From Chrysomallon squamiferum (Eukaryota; Mollusca; Gastropoda; Neomphalida; Peltospiridae): DNA of 64,000 nt. Both the position numbers and the translations under genes were made by a program. The stretch spans positions 26,559,244 to 26,623,243 of the forward strand of contig CM022670.1 in assembly GCA_012295275.1 (NCBI GenBank), in the 5' to 3' direction. Below, in pieces: positions 1-11,600 of the stretch. Position 1 is the first letter of the stretch. Each line of letters begins with the position of its first letter. The notes below the pieces were generated by a model. That model ran no database searches, was not told where the DNA came from, and saw only the letters and a program-made list of their open reading frames with translations.

Positions 1-1300
1 AATAATAAATTAACCTTTAAAAAATATATTTTCCATAGTATAAATGAACAACAGTTTAATTATTGCTGAAAAGATATTTATTTTAATTCATTAACAGGTT
101 ATAGAAGGTGTATTTTAATCTGGAAGAGCTCAAAAAATAAGGGAATTTGTTTATTATTTTTTAAATTTGAATACATTTGTCACAGGTATGTTAAGTTTCA
201 CCCCTTTCTGTGAAAGTTCAGGAAGTTTTTCATTTTATTGCTTTATGACAATGCATAAATAGATGTATATACTGGTGTAATAAAACTCTAAGATCTAGTG
301 GCAGTTAACTACAACTAATTTTTTATATTTTTGTACATAAAGTTACCATTAGTTTTGTATAGTCGTGAATTTTAGATATACATTATGTTGGAGTTTATAT
401 ATATATATAAATAAAAATCTAAATGAGGGTAAATAAGCGCGCGCCCAGATACTTATATGCACAAATGGAATATTAATAACAATTTGTTTCTTGAAATCAT
501 AATCTTGAACTGTATAGAGATCACTTAAGGTTCAATCCACAAGTAGCTATGTAACAAGAAACTATGCATGCAAAACAAAACAATAAATCATGTGAAGACC
601 TAAGATCTTTTATTTTATAGACAAACTGAAAGTTAAATAAAAACTAAAGTTCTGTTTGAAATACAGAGAATACAGAAATGTTAACTGTTCGACCAACTGA
701 AAATTCAAAATTACGGTTTCCAAATCAGATTAACAAATTAATGTTAATATAATTATTTTCAAAGTTTTAATTAAAAGTTCACAGGTCACAGAAAATGTAT
801 CGTTGTCCGACGATTTCCTCAAAGGATTCCCAATACTACAACGAACGATTTCGTCCGATTCGTATATAATTTCTTTTTTAGAACTTGGGCGATATCTAAC
901 TGATATGAAAATTAGTTTAGGTAGTAGCGCATGATGAAAACATGTTCTTTAGGCAATAATTAAATACACTTTCGTCAAAAACTCCTCTAAATCCAGCTCT
1001 CTGTAAAACGAAACTCCCTCAGTGCCACACTTATGTCATGATTCCTTCATTTACAGTTTTGACGATTAAAAACCGAAAACATATTTCTCAGATATACAGT
1101 TTACCTGCATATTTATCAGTTACTTAATGTTTTGTGTACACTGTTTCCTTTCTCTTTAAGATATGAAAGAAAACATCACTAAACTTTGTTCTTTCTTTTT
1201 ATGCAGAACAAAAAATTCTGTACGTAAAAGAAAATATTAAGTTTTTCTTTAAAATCAGTGATCGATGCACAAAATATTAATATTTTATTTATACGCATAA
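1..1300. other. AT-rich non-coding stretch
   Basis: No open frame of convincing length or composition and no RNA gene is visible. There is a short (TA)n run near 398-410 and a short alternating GC patch near 437-446. Part of this may be the 3' flank of the minus-strand candidate that ends at 1301, but I see no decisive signal. Confidence 0.5.
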
Positions 1301-1948
1301 TTAATATTTTAAAAGGAAATTATTAGAAGTAAAATCCCTTTTATGAAACAAACAAGCTTTACAAAATATTCCATCAGTCCTTACTTTAGGTTTGCGTCTT
1401 GGCAACGATTTTTGACACACTGTTTTCTCTGAAAACCGTTCAAGATTTCTATTACTCTGTGACTCGTCTCCAAACATAATATTTTTATTAGAAATATGTA
1501 AAATTCTTCTTGTTGGTCTTGAACTGTTTGTTTCACAAATATTTTCCGAAACTTTGTCATTACATATCTTAGATGAATTATTTGCATCATCTTCTCTATT
1601 TCTACATTTGTCATTTCTATGACTGCTTGTTTCAAAACCTGGAAAATTATTGTCACTAACGGAATGATAAACGTAGTTGTTACAGCCCTGATACGTCGTT
1701 CTTAAAATCTGAGGTTTTAGACGATCCATTTTTTGTTTTTGAAAATCTTGAACTTGTTCGACAGTTTTTCGAATATTCCGATCAAGCTGGCGAATTTTCC
1801 AGCATTGTTGAAGCTCCAAGTTCTTCAGGTAACAATCAAGCTGCCCAAGAACCAGTCTGTTGTATTTTACAGCTCTTTGTCTCTCAGAATCTCTCAGACT
1901 GTTAGGTATTTCATGAATTTCTTGTTTTTTGGTATTACAGTTTTCCAT
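1301..1948 (-). CDS. Unrecognised charged protein with predicted coiled coil
   Basis: An open frame of 215 codons runs from the ATG at 1946-1948 to a stop at 1301. I do not recognise the product. Residues about 18-75 are rich in Arg, Gln, Leu and Lys with heptad-like spacing (for example ELQQCWKIRQLDRNIRK), suggesting a short coiled coil. The rest is polar, rich in Asn, Ser, Arg and Lys, and looks disordered, with a CKAC pair near the C-terminus. The frame stays open upstream to an ATG at 2023, which would add 25 hydrophobic residues that could act as a signal anchor; I prefer the internal ATG because the upstream part looks like readthrough. It is the longest open frame outside the three recognised genes and may be one exon of a larger gene. 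Chance cannot be excluded. Confidence 0.35.
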   Translation of the reverse strand: MENCNTKKQEIHEIPNSLRDSERQRAVKYNRLVLGQLDCYLKNLELQQCWKIRQLDRNIRKTVEQVQDFQKQKMDRLKPQILRTTYQGCNNYVYHSVSDNNFPGFETSSHRNDKCRNREDDANNSSKICNDKVSENICETNSSRPTRRILHISNKNIMFGDESQSNRNLERFSEKTVCQKSLPRRKPKVRTDGIFCKACLFHKRDFTSNNFLLKY

Positions 1949-3332
1949 AGTGCAGGGAGGAACAAATCGAATAATAGTAATAACAGTTACAACGTAAAAG
2001 TGGAATACTGACGCTAAAAGCAAATGAATGTTCTCAGATTTTCTTTCTAAAAACGATAAAAGAAACCTGGTCGTTTATGTTGTGTGAATCAGCAATTCAA
2101 GCATCATCTTCCAGGTAACGATAGAATGACAGCCTTTTATTCATCTTTTGAAGTTGTAATCCTTCTAGAAACATTTTACTTTACCTGCATTTTTTTGCTA
2201 CAAAAGCTGACATTTGCAGAAAACAAGCTTATAACTGCAGACAGAATCGATTCAACGCTCACTTATCTTTTGGCCAAAAGACTGCCATTAAATCTTCTAA
2301 GTAGTGTATGCTGCAGTTTCAGACTGCGTTGCCAAGGCAACATCTTATTTGTAATCTCATCAGCAAACTGACAGATAAAATAGCACTCTGAATGTCACGT
2401 GCAGTATTTTTTATACTGATGATGGCTTTACAATGGATCGAGTTTATAAAAGAATGTGAAATTATAATTTATTCAGAACTATGCATTCCAACTAATAACT
2501 CGTAGGAAATTCATTGACAAAAGTCAGTCATTTATTTCATGTTAATGTCAATAATATTTCAGTTTCAGTTTCCACATACAATTAATGCTGAAAGTGCACA
2601 ATCGTGTTCTACAACGAAGGTCACTTTTGCTTAAATTAAATTAAATGTAGGTTATTGATATATCAATGCTCGCAAATTAATGAAATATTATTTCGGTGGT
2701 ATAAATGATAGGTTGTTCGTTATTAAGTCATGACTAAGCGTCCTTTAGTAGCTGAGATAGAGAGATACTTATTTATACTAAATATATAGGATATAAACTA
2801 TATAATACGTAATAATTTCTGGATTGGAAGTGATCATAGCTAGACATGTTTCATATTATTTTCTGATCGGTATCCCTTTATGAAATTAGTGCCTTTATTT
2901 TTCTTTTTATTATTATTGTTATTTTTGTTCACCTTTGCAACACTTTTCAACGCCAGCGTAGTATTAATTCAACAACATATATTCTCACCACCACCACCAC
3001 AACATAAGTATATCAAGTTTTCACATTTTTATATGTTTACAGTGACATATTCAGTATAATGAGTAATGTATAATTGTAATTAAAAATGAATTCGCACAAG
3101 TTCGTACTTTAGGCTTGATTTCACGTTCCAACAAGTGCCCCATTACTCGTTTATCAAATGTTGCATGCAGTATGCGACCGTTGCAAGACAAATATGTAAG
3201 CTGTTACTAATAATCTGGAAGAAGAGTCATAACATAACAAAACTTCCATTTAAACTGAACAGTTAGTATTAACTATTATTTTGTTAAATTAGTGGATGTA
3301 ACGTAGAATGTTATCAACGAAAGTCAGTGTCT
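1949..3332. other. Non-coding spacer
   Basis: AT-rich sequence between the minus-strand candidate and the tRNA cluster. A short (CAC)n run lies near 2987-3000. Open frames here are short and look random. I see no RNA gene or mobile element. Confidence 0.5.
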
Positions 3333-3416
3333 GTCAGGATGGCCGAGTGGTCTAAGGCGCTGCGTTCAGGTCGCAGTCTGGTTCTCCAGGCGTGGGTTCG
3401 AATCCCACTTCTGACA
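3333..3416 (+). tRNA. tRNA-Leu (CAG), copy 1
   Basis: This 84-nt sequence folds as a class II tRNA with a long variable arm. The 7-bp acceptor stem (GTCAGGA with TTCTGAC) has discriminator A, the anticodon CAG lies at 3367-3369, and the variable arm is a CTGG/CCAG hairpin. The pol III A box (TGGCCGAGTGG) and B box (GGTTCGAATCC) are intact, and a T-rich terminator follows from about 3424. No intron is present. The sequence is the usual metazoan tRNA-Leu(CAG) type. Confidence 0.96.
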
Positions 3417-3685
3417 ATATTCGTTTTGGTTTTTTTTTTTTTTTTTAATAACAAAATATTTTGAATGACATCGGATTTTGGGGGTTTTGGGGTTTTTTGA
3501 TAACATTTTATAATTATGAAGAGCAGATGATAAAAAATAAATACATAATGATTCGAACTTTATAAAAATATACACCAGAATAAAATTTTAAAATAAATGT
3601 TAAGAAAATAACTAATATTTAAAAGATATTATAAACGAATAGATCAAAATTCAAGAACATTTGCTAGCTGCTGTGTGTAACTAAC

Positions 3686-3769
3686 GTCAGGATGGCCGAG
3701 TGGTCTAAGGCGCTGCGTTCAGGTCGCAGTCTGGTTCTCCAGGCGTGGGTTCGAATCCCACTTCTGACA
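3686..3769 (+). tRNA. tRNA-Leu (CAG), copy 2
   Basis: Identical over all 84 nt to the copy starting at 3333, with the same anticodon and intact A and B boxes. A T run from about 3780 can terminate pol III. The 30 nt just upstream resemble those upstream of copy 3, and the downstream flank resembles that of copy 1, so the gene lies inside a tandem duplication. Confidence 0.96.
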
Positions 3770-4029
3770 ATATATATATATTTTTGTTTTGTTTTGTTTT
3801 TTTGGTTTGTGACAGCGCGTTTCTTTACTGCCTTTTTTTTAAATATTATAATTGTGAATAGCCGATAATGTAAAGATAAATTCATAATTCAAAAATATAC
3901 ACCAGAATAAAATTTAAGCATCAGCGTTAAAAACTAACTAATATATAAAATAACCCGCTCCCCCCAATAATTTTTTTTTTTTTTTTTTTATTCAGGAACA
4001 TTTGCTAGCTATAGGTGCATATAACTAAC

Positions 4030-4113
4030 GTCAGGATGGCCGAGTGGTCTAAGGCGCTGCGTTCAGGTCGCAGTCTGGTTCTCCAGGCGTGGGTTCAAAT
4101 CCCACTTCTGACA
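4030..4113 (+). tRNA. tRNA-Leu (CAG), copy 3
   Basis: Differs from copies 1 and 2 by one base: the T loop reads TTCAAAT instead of TTCGAAT, a purine swap common in functional tRNAs, so the B box remains usable. The stems, CAG anticodon and variable arm are unchanged. A TTTT run follows at about 4119. Confidence 0.95.
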
Positions 4114-6091
4114 TATAATTTTATTAGTTTTCCTTGATTGTACTAAGGATATTCTGAGAGTTGACTATTTAACATATTATACAAAGTTTTATGTACTTTG
4201 TTAAATTAAACAGTTATGAATAATGTGTGCGTTGTTTGTTCTTGTCTTTATTATGGGTGTTATATTATAATCCACTGCAAATGAAACCATGTTACTAAAG
4301 CAAGTGAGGTAGTTTAGACTGAAGCAGAATTTTATACATAATTGTAAAATACAATAGGATCGATAGCGAGTGTGCATAAAAATATACTGGATTAATTAGC
4401 GTTCACTGCAGAAAATAATTAGTAAATTCGTAGTATGACGGAAATATTTTTGTTATATTTATGTTAAAATTGTTTACTTTAAAATAATTACAATTTACCT
4501 TCTTTAGTTTCATAATTCTATATTCATTTGATCATCACCGTTTTACACATTCCGATTTTTATTTATTTATTTGTGTTTTTATTTTTTATTTATATTTTTA
4601 TATTTTTTATTTTTTTTTACTGCATCGCCAATATATTATTTAGAGTAAAACCAGGAAAGAAACCTTTGTTGTTGTTATACGATCTTACAAAGTTTACCTG
4701 TACAAACAATTACGGAATCGGCCGAAAAGTCACGAACGCACAAAATAAAAAGCCATTTCCCCAAATTGCAACAAAGCAATTTTAATCCCAAGAACTAAAG
4801 TAGAACTCTGCTGAATTATTTATTTGTTTGTTTGTCTATTAGGCAGCGCCTTCTGCCGGATAACTATTAAGAAAAAAAAAAAAAAAAAAAAAATTCGAAG
4901 ATAAAAGTATTTCTGCATCACTGGAAACATGATGGAGAAAACAATAAAATGACACTATGTTTAAGATGGTAACATGAAAAATAACGGAGTAATGACAATT
5001 TTTAATCCGAAAATAAAGGTAAATTTCCAATTTTTTTCAAGATTTGTTGAACAAATGCTGTGATTAAAGTCTTGAATTAGGTTTATTTTATTGTATTCGA
5101 AATATATCTTCAGTCTTTTAATGATAATCAAAGCACCTTCAAATCGTTACATAATCATTACACCATGTTTCAAATACAAAGCCGACCTTTAAGGTTTCAC
5201 TTATAATCAAGGACTCTTCAAACTGTTACATAATCTTTAAACCATGTTTCATTAAAAAAATATTGAAAACGAGAAAAAAAAAATATTTGGTCTTTTTAAT
5301 TTTTATTTTATTTATTTTATTTATTTTTACTATTTATTTATTTATTTATTTATTTTTTTGTTAGGGTTGTATATTTAGCGTATTTTTAACTTTTCCAAAA
5401 TTTATTTATTTATTTACTACTCGCTTTATTTTTTTTTTTAATTTATGTTATTATTATTTTTGTTATTTATTTTTTTTATTTATTTATTTTTTTTTTTTTT
5501 TTACTAACCTTTTTTTTTAAATCTGTCAAATGCAAATTTTAACAGTGGCTTTTTGTGATCAATTTATAGTATTAAAAAATTAAGAATAATAAATAACAGA
5601 TACAGATAAACAAGCATATAAATAATAAACAAGCAAAATTAAATAATAATAACAACACAACAACAAAAAGAAACCAGATAATAAGTATGAATAAGAAAAT
5701 ATTAAAAAGCATAATACTGTAACAATGACATCTCCTATTTAAACAGAAAAATTAATATCTAACAAATAAAAAGAAATCATACAGAACAACAGTTTTATTA
5801 AGAATTATAAAAATTACAAATGGAATCAGCTGCATTTGGATAGGTCTAGACTACCTTGGTCACAAATATGTTTGACTTCTTCAACTTTTTAGTTTTTTCC
5901 TCTTTTCTTGTTTGTTTTGGATGTTGTTTAATTGTCATATTTTAAGCATACATAACAAAAAAGGTTAATTAGGAAGGTTGCATCTTTTTGGTGGTGTACA
6001 ATAACTTTAATGAAAACCATCAAACAGTATGAATTATAATACTAAAATTGTTGATTTAGACTGTATTACTGATTGTGCGTTTGTTTAGCTG

Positions 6092-6127
<36 letters not shown>

Positions 6128-6854
6128 TGTATTTTGGTATCTCTGTAAAGTTTGCTGAATTCAAACCTGATGTAAGATTTGTTTTAGGAATTATTCACAT
6201 AAATTTTAATAAAATAATAGAATTTGATTCCTTTTGAAATATTTAAAAAAAAGAAGAAGAAATATTTTACAAAGCTGTTCTCAGATATTTGTAAAATCAA
6301 CAGAATTAATAAAATAAGTACATGATAAAAATTATATTTAATCCATTACACAATAATAATAATAATAAAATAATTCATTTTTTTAAAGAGTGTACCTTGA
6401 AAATCTTCACTTTTTATTTTAAGTACTTAAATTAAATAACATTAGTATTCTCAAAAAAAAAAATACCCATAAAAGATCTATTGAAAATTTTTTCTTGAAA
6501 TAATAGAGAAACATTTATTTTACAACATTAATCACAATATCAGAAGGGTTTTTTATTTTAACTTTCTTTATCACCTGCTTCTGAAATTATTTAACTAAAA
6601 TAAAAAGTTATCAGTAAATTTATGATTCAAAAATATTAAATAACATATTAATATAGCTTCATATTAAGTAATAAATGAATATTGTTTCATATTAAGTGAA
6701 CATTGTAAAGTAATATTTTAACATATATACATAAGGAAAACAAATACACAGATAATAATGAATATTAAAGATATATCATTAATATATATATAATCCATCC
6801 AAAGGTTAATGCATTGTTATGGGTACAAATTTTCATTCAATTAAGTCTTTTCTT

Positions 6855-6860
6855 TTTATT
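6855..6860 (-). terminator. Candidate poly(A) signal of the SVEP1-like gene
   Basis: AATAAA on the minus strand, about 450 nt past the stop codon at 7308-7310. It is the first canonical hexamer I found downstream. AT-rich sequence makes chance matches common, so support is weak. Confidence 0.25.
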
Positions 6861-7062
6861 CTGTATGTCTCATTACAGTTGTTTCCTGGAATGTAAAAAA
6901 CAAGTTCTAATACTGTTATATTAACATAACACTTGTTCATATTGTATTCTTAATAACTATGTTATATAAATATGTGTGTGTGGCAGGGTGTATTGGTCTA
7001 TGTTTTTGTGGTGCCTAGGTATGTGTTTTAATGCATGTGTTGGTGGGTAGGTCAGTGTGTAG

Positions 7063-7107
<45 letters not shown>
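7063..7107. repeat. (TG)n microsatellite
   Basis: Almost uninterrupted TG dinucleotides for about 45 bp, inside the probable 3' flank of the SVEP1-like gene. Confidence 0.9.
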
Positions 7108-7108
<1 letters not shown>

Positions 7109-7307
7109 ATACAGATGCATATATATTTTGCATAAATGAGTGTGTGTTTCTGTCTATCAGTCTGTCTATGTGTGTGTGTTTTGATAATAGAAATTCGAAT
7201 AACTTTCTATAAACTTCCTGTATGACTTTCTATTATGTATAAGAAAATAGAAAATATCCTTAAGTGGTTTTCTAATAATTAAATTTTAGTAATGTTTTAT
7301 GTAAAGT

Positions 7308-7843
7308 CTAATCTACATACGTTTCACAGAAAGGAGGTATAAATCCACCATAACAGTGACACCAGTCAGGACGCAGACACAGGCCACCATTCTGACATGG
7401 CTTTGAGCAAATTGCTGAAATAGTAAAAACAATTAGAAGTTGATAATGTCCATTAAAAAAACAACAAATGTAATGTGACTGACATGTGTGTGTATCTGTG
7501 TGGGTGTGTCTGTATCTGTGTGTGTGTGTGTGGGTGTAGGTGTGTGTGTGTGTGTGTGTGCGTGCATATTTTTGCATTTGAAATTCAAATCATTTCATAA
7601 CCTTGAAAGCTTTGTTGAGATCAAGTTAAATTGCAAAAACTAAACATATTAATTAAAAGATCTCTATTAATAAACTTAGATAAATTATGCAAACACAAAA
7701 CATTTAATCTGATTTTCCTATTCTATTCCTGAAAATTGGAAATATTTTTTCCGAGTTCTTTTAGAACTGAGAATTTAGTTTTCCTTTTGGGTAACACCCT
7801 TATTGATGATTTTCAAAAAAAAGTGATCTGAAACAAAGTTTAA

Positions 7844-7886
<43 letters not shown>

Positions 7887-8678
7887 TTCATCATCATCAT
7901 TATTATTATTTTTATTATTATTATTATTTTAAATATAGGCAACTCACCTCTACCACATCTCGGACCAGTATATCCAGGTCGACACTTACATTTGTAAGGT
8001 CCCTCACACAAACCTCCATTAAGACATGGAAGTATGCATATACCTGTAGATGACATAAATAAAACTGATTGGAAAAAACCCAAACAAGTAATGTTAGAAT
8101 TGTGCTAAAAGTTGAAACTTAATTACACAAATTAATTTAATTATAATGTTAAAAAGTTACAAAAGATATATTTGAGACTAAATCATAGTTGTATCAAAGT
8201 ATAATTAGAAAGCTGTTAAAAAATACTTATTAATATTAAGTATGTATGAAAAAAAAAATTATCTGAAATAATATTAGCAAATTAATCCTGAATTTTGTTG
8301 AATTGATTGAATGAAAATTTATTTTATTGAACATAACATTTTAATGAAAGGATCAGGCTGATTTATAGAACCATTTCCAATAACATATTACAAAAAAGTG
8401 TATTTACATTATATTTTAAAAGCCAAAGGTAATAATCAGAAGAAAAAAGATTTAAATTAAAATAACTTTTTTTTTTTAAATTACCATGATTAGATTTGAG
8501 TAATAGACATCTAAAAGAACAAATTATAAGATATCATGCAATTTCATTTCTTTATAAAATATCTTCAGTCAGAAAAACAAACCTATTTCACATCTCTTTC
8601 CTCCATATCCAGATGGACATTTGCATCTGTTTAGACCCAGACATATACCTCCATTTAAACATGGCTGTCTGCAGTGGA
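7308..8678 (-). CDS. SVEP1: SVEP1-like exons 33-35: three C-terminal EGFs and stop
   Basis: Exons 8678-8583, 8043-7948 and 7414-7308 each encode a short EGF with the pattern C..PCLNGG.C......C.C..G..G..C, as in the three C-terminal EGFs of vertebrate SVEP1. They lack the calcium-binding IDEC start. The last ends CETYVD followed by TAG at 7310-7308. No transmembrane segment follows, so the protein is secreted. A (CAT)n/(TTA)n tract lies about 17 nt past the donor of exon 34. Confidence 0.92.
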
Positions 8679-11600
8679 CTGAAATTTTTTAATTTTCTGT
8701 TAAATGCTTTTGCACCAATATACAATGAAATAATAATTTTCAACAAATTTCTGAAGCAATAAAAACATAATGAAATATTTTTCAACAAAATTCTGATGCA
8801 GCACAAATACAGTAAAATAATAATTTACAGCAAAATTCTAATTATTTGAATTAACAGTTTATCAGTAAATGAAGTCTTTCAAATTTTGGGATGTATTATA
8901 ATTATAAACTATAACTAGAAACTGTTATTGTTTTAAAAAAAATGATTTTGAAAGTCTTTTATAGACTTTTTCTTATGAAACTGTCCATTTAGCAATATAT
9001 AATTCAGACATTAGGTAAATATTATTTGAGGTTTGAACTGATTTCATTATTACTCACTTCAAAAACATATAATACAAGAACAGTTCATGTATTTTGTAAT
9101 GCATAAAGGTTGTCTTAGTAGTAATATGTTTGTGTAGATGTATGTGTATGTTTAATGTATTTTGTGTTTATCATACTAAAATGTTTACTCGGAATCATCT
9201 GTTCTCAATTAAGCTGTCCAAACTAAAAAAATATTAGTATTTGAAGAATATTACAGCAAACTTTTTCATTATTAAATACCAATACAGTAGATGCTGTGAT
9301 AGAAAGGAAATTTAAAAATTAATAAAAAAAATAATTTTTTACTTTTTTAAATTTTTATTTCAATTCACCTGCACATGCAGCTTCTCCTTCCCATTCACCA
9401 TTTGCCTTGCAGATCAGCTGAGGTGGATCATGTAATGGAGACATGCCTGGTCGACACATGTACATGATACGGTCACCATAGTAAAATGAGCGTCCAATCA
9501 ACATAATGTTGACCATGTCTCTGACCATAGGTTTGCCACAAAAAACCTCTGAAACAGACAAAGTTAAAACAAGAAAACTTATCAAACTACAGATAAAATA
9601 CTCTACAGCCAAACATATTATTATTACACCAAAAAAATAATTGTAATGTTATTTAATTTTTACATGTCTTTGAATATTGTTTCCTTTTTCATGTTATCTC
9701 TGTACAAGAAACATATAACTGATATCTTAAAATCATTAAAATTAAAATCCTTAGAGGTGTCTTTAAATTTTTAATAATCATATATCTGAACATAATAAAA
9801 TTATGCAGGTATTACTTGAATATAATGCTTTATGTTACATTTACAATTTCTTGAATCATTTTTCATTACCAAAAATGATTTTGCAATTTTGTATTTACAA
9901 TTTTTTTTTAATTAACAATATAGCATAAACATATTTGATTACTTTATAATTATATTACTTCAGTAATTTTGTGATATATATTTGTCAAATCTGATCATTA
10001 CTTTTACAATATCCTCTGGGAACTGTCCATGTTCCATCATCTTGACAAACTGAGGTCATTTCTCCCTGTGGTCTGTAGCCTGTTTCACACTGAATCTCAT
10101 AAACATCACCTCGCAGGAAACCTGCAGGGATTTTCTCGGAATTGGCAATTTCCACATGCTGTGCACAGAAATCAGCAACTCCTGAAAATCAGTAAATTAT
10201 GTACTAATGTAGGAAAGATGCAAACATAAAAATTCCTCCTATTCCAAAATCTGTCATAATCACTGAAACATACCTGAATAAAAAGGAAGTAAAATGGTTT
10301 GTTCATAAATAATTACACTGTTTTCATCTTTTCAAAAAATTGTTATGTTTATCATTTTATTTTTTATTTTGTTTATGTTACTGTGCTGGTTTGTTTCACC
10401 ATTATAAAATTATTTTTAAATATAGTTTATAATATATGTCTTAAATTATACTTTTAAAAATTAACACCATTTTATACTAAAGAATTTATGCCATGAATAA
10501 CTTATAATTAAATAAACAACAACATCATAATGTCTTTACCATCTAATTTATGTAATAAAAATTGAACAGTTAAAACTTTAAATTATGAAACTGAAACTTG
10601 CGTCTGCATGATCCACTTGGCTTTGTCCATGACCCTCCTTCAAGACAGTAAGTAGTCATATTTCCTTCTGGTTCATAACCTTGATCACATATGACATCAG
10701 TGCTGTCACCAACATGAAATCCAGATGGTATCGGCTTTGAATGGGGTGTGTCAACAGCAAGATCACAGAAACTTTGGAGATCTGTGGAGAAAAATAATCA
10801 GCATTGTCTCAAAAAAAAAAAAATAATAATAGTAATTCCAAAACATAAGTAAGACTACAGTGACTGCACAAATTGTATGTAGACATTTTGAGAAAAAATG
10901 ATGTCAGTTCTCTAGTTAAAATATAAAATATAAAAATATTTTACTCAGATACATTTTTCCTGGACAATAACAATTAAAAGTGGCTGATAAACTGAAAGTA
11001 ATTGAATTAATTTACATGTACAACAATACAGTTAACAAAAATATAAGTAGCACAATTAAAGTATCCCCCTTCTAACCAGTAACATGTCTGATTTATTAGT
11101 CTGCAATAAGAACTTTGTCTGTATGACTTCTTTATAAAAGACTGCTTGCTGCTAATCATTATCAGTAGCCCATGGAGTAGCAGCAGGAAATTTTCTTGTT
11201 ATTACAGAATCATACTTAAATATATTCTTTTCACTAACTAATCATTAATATTAAATATGTTGAAATATAACTTTATAATCATGAAGGCATTGGCCATAAT
11301 ACAAACTGTCTCCAGTGAATAATACATTGATGGGTCAATAAAAAAACCAACAAAAAAAACCCCAATAATAATGTTAGAGAATAAATGATATACAAAAAAA
11401 TATAGTCAGTACCTATGATACATTTTGTAAAGGATGCATTCCACGAGCCAGATTCTAAACATGTGACACTGCTGTGACCTTCCAAGATAAAACCTTCATC
11501 ACAGGTAATAGTTACTGTGTCTGTGTAGTGTGTTTCAGAAAGTGGATTTCCATGGATTACAATGGCATTCTGTGGAATGGAAATAGGACCACAAGACACA

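Larger units (their letters stand above)
3333..4113 (+). repeat. Tandem duplication carrying tRNA-Leu genes
   Basis: The unit is a tRNA plus about 265 nt of spacer; units start at 3333, 3686 and 4030. The two spacers share blocks such as ATACACCAGAATAAAATTT, and a leader ACATTTGCTAGCT sits about 30 nt upstream of copies 2 and 3. Spacers have diverged by substitution and small indels while the tRNA bodies stay nearly identical, as expected from selection or gene conversion. Confidence 0.85.
4114..7307. other. Non-coding, low-complexity spacer
   Basis: No supported gene. Contains T-rich and TTTA-rich tracts (about 5280-5510), poly-A near 4873-4893, and (TG)n microsatellites at about 6095-6125 and 7063-7107. 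The part nearest 7308 should include the 3' UTR of the SVEP1-like gene. Confidence 0.6.

Noticed and set aside
3366-3885. Minus-strand open frames containing GIRTHAWRTRLRP or WDSNPRLENQT
   Set aside because: These are translations of the antisense of the tRNA-Leu genes, a well-known artefact in eukaryotic ORF lists.
7775-8083. Open frame with a long Met run
   Set aside because: It is exon 34 of the SVEP1-like gene read through its donor into a (CAT)n repeat. Only the EGF part is coding.
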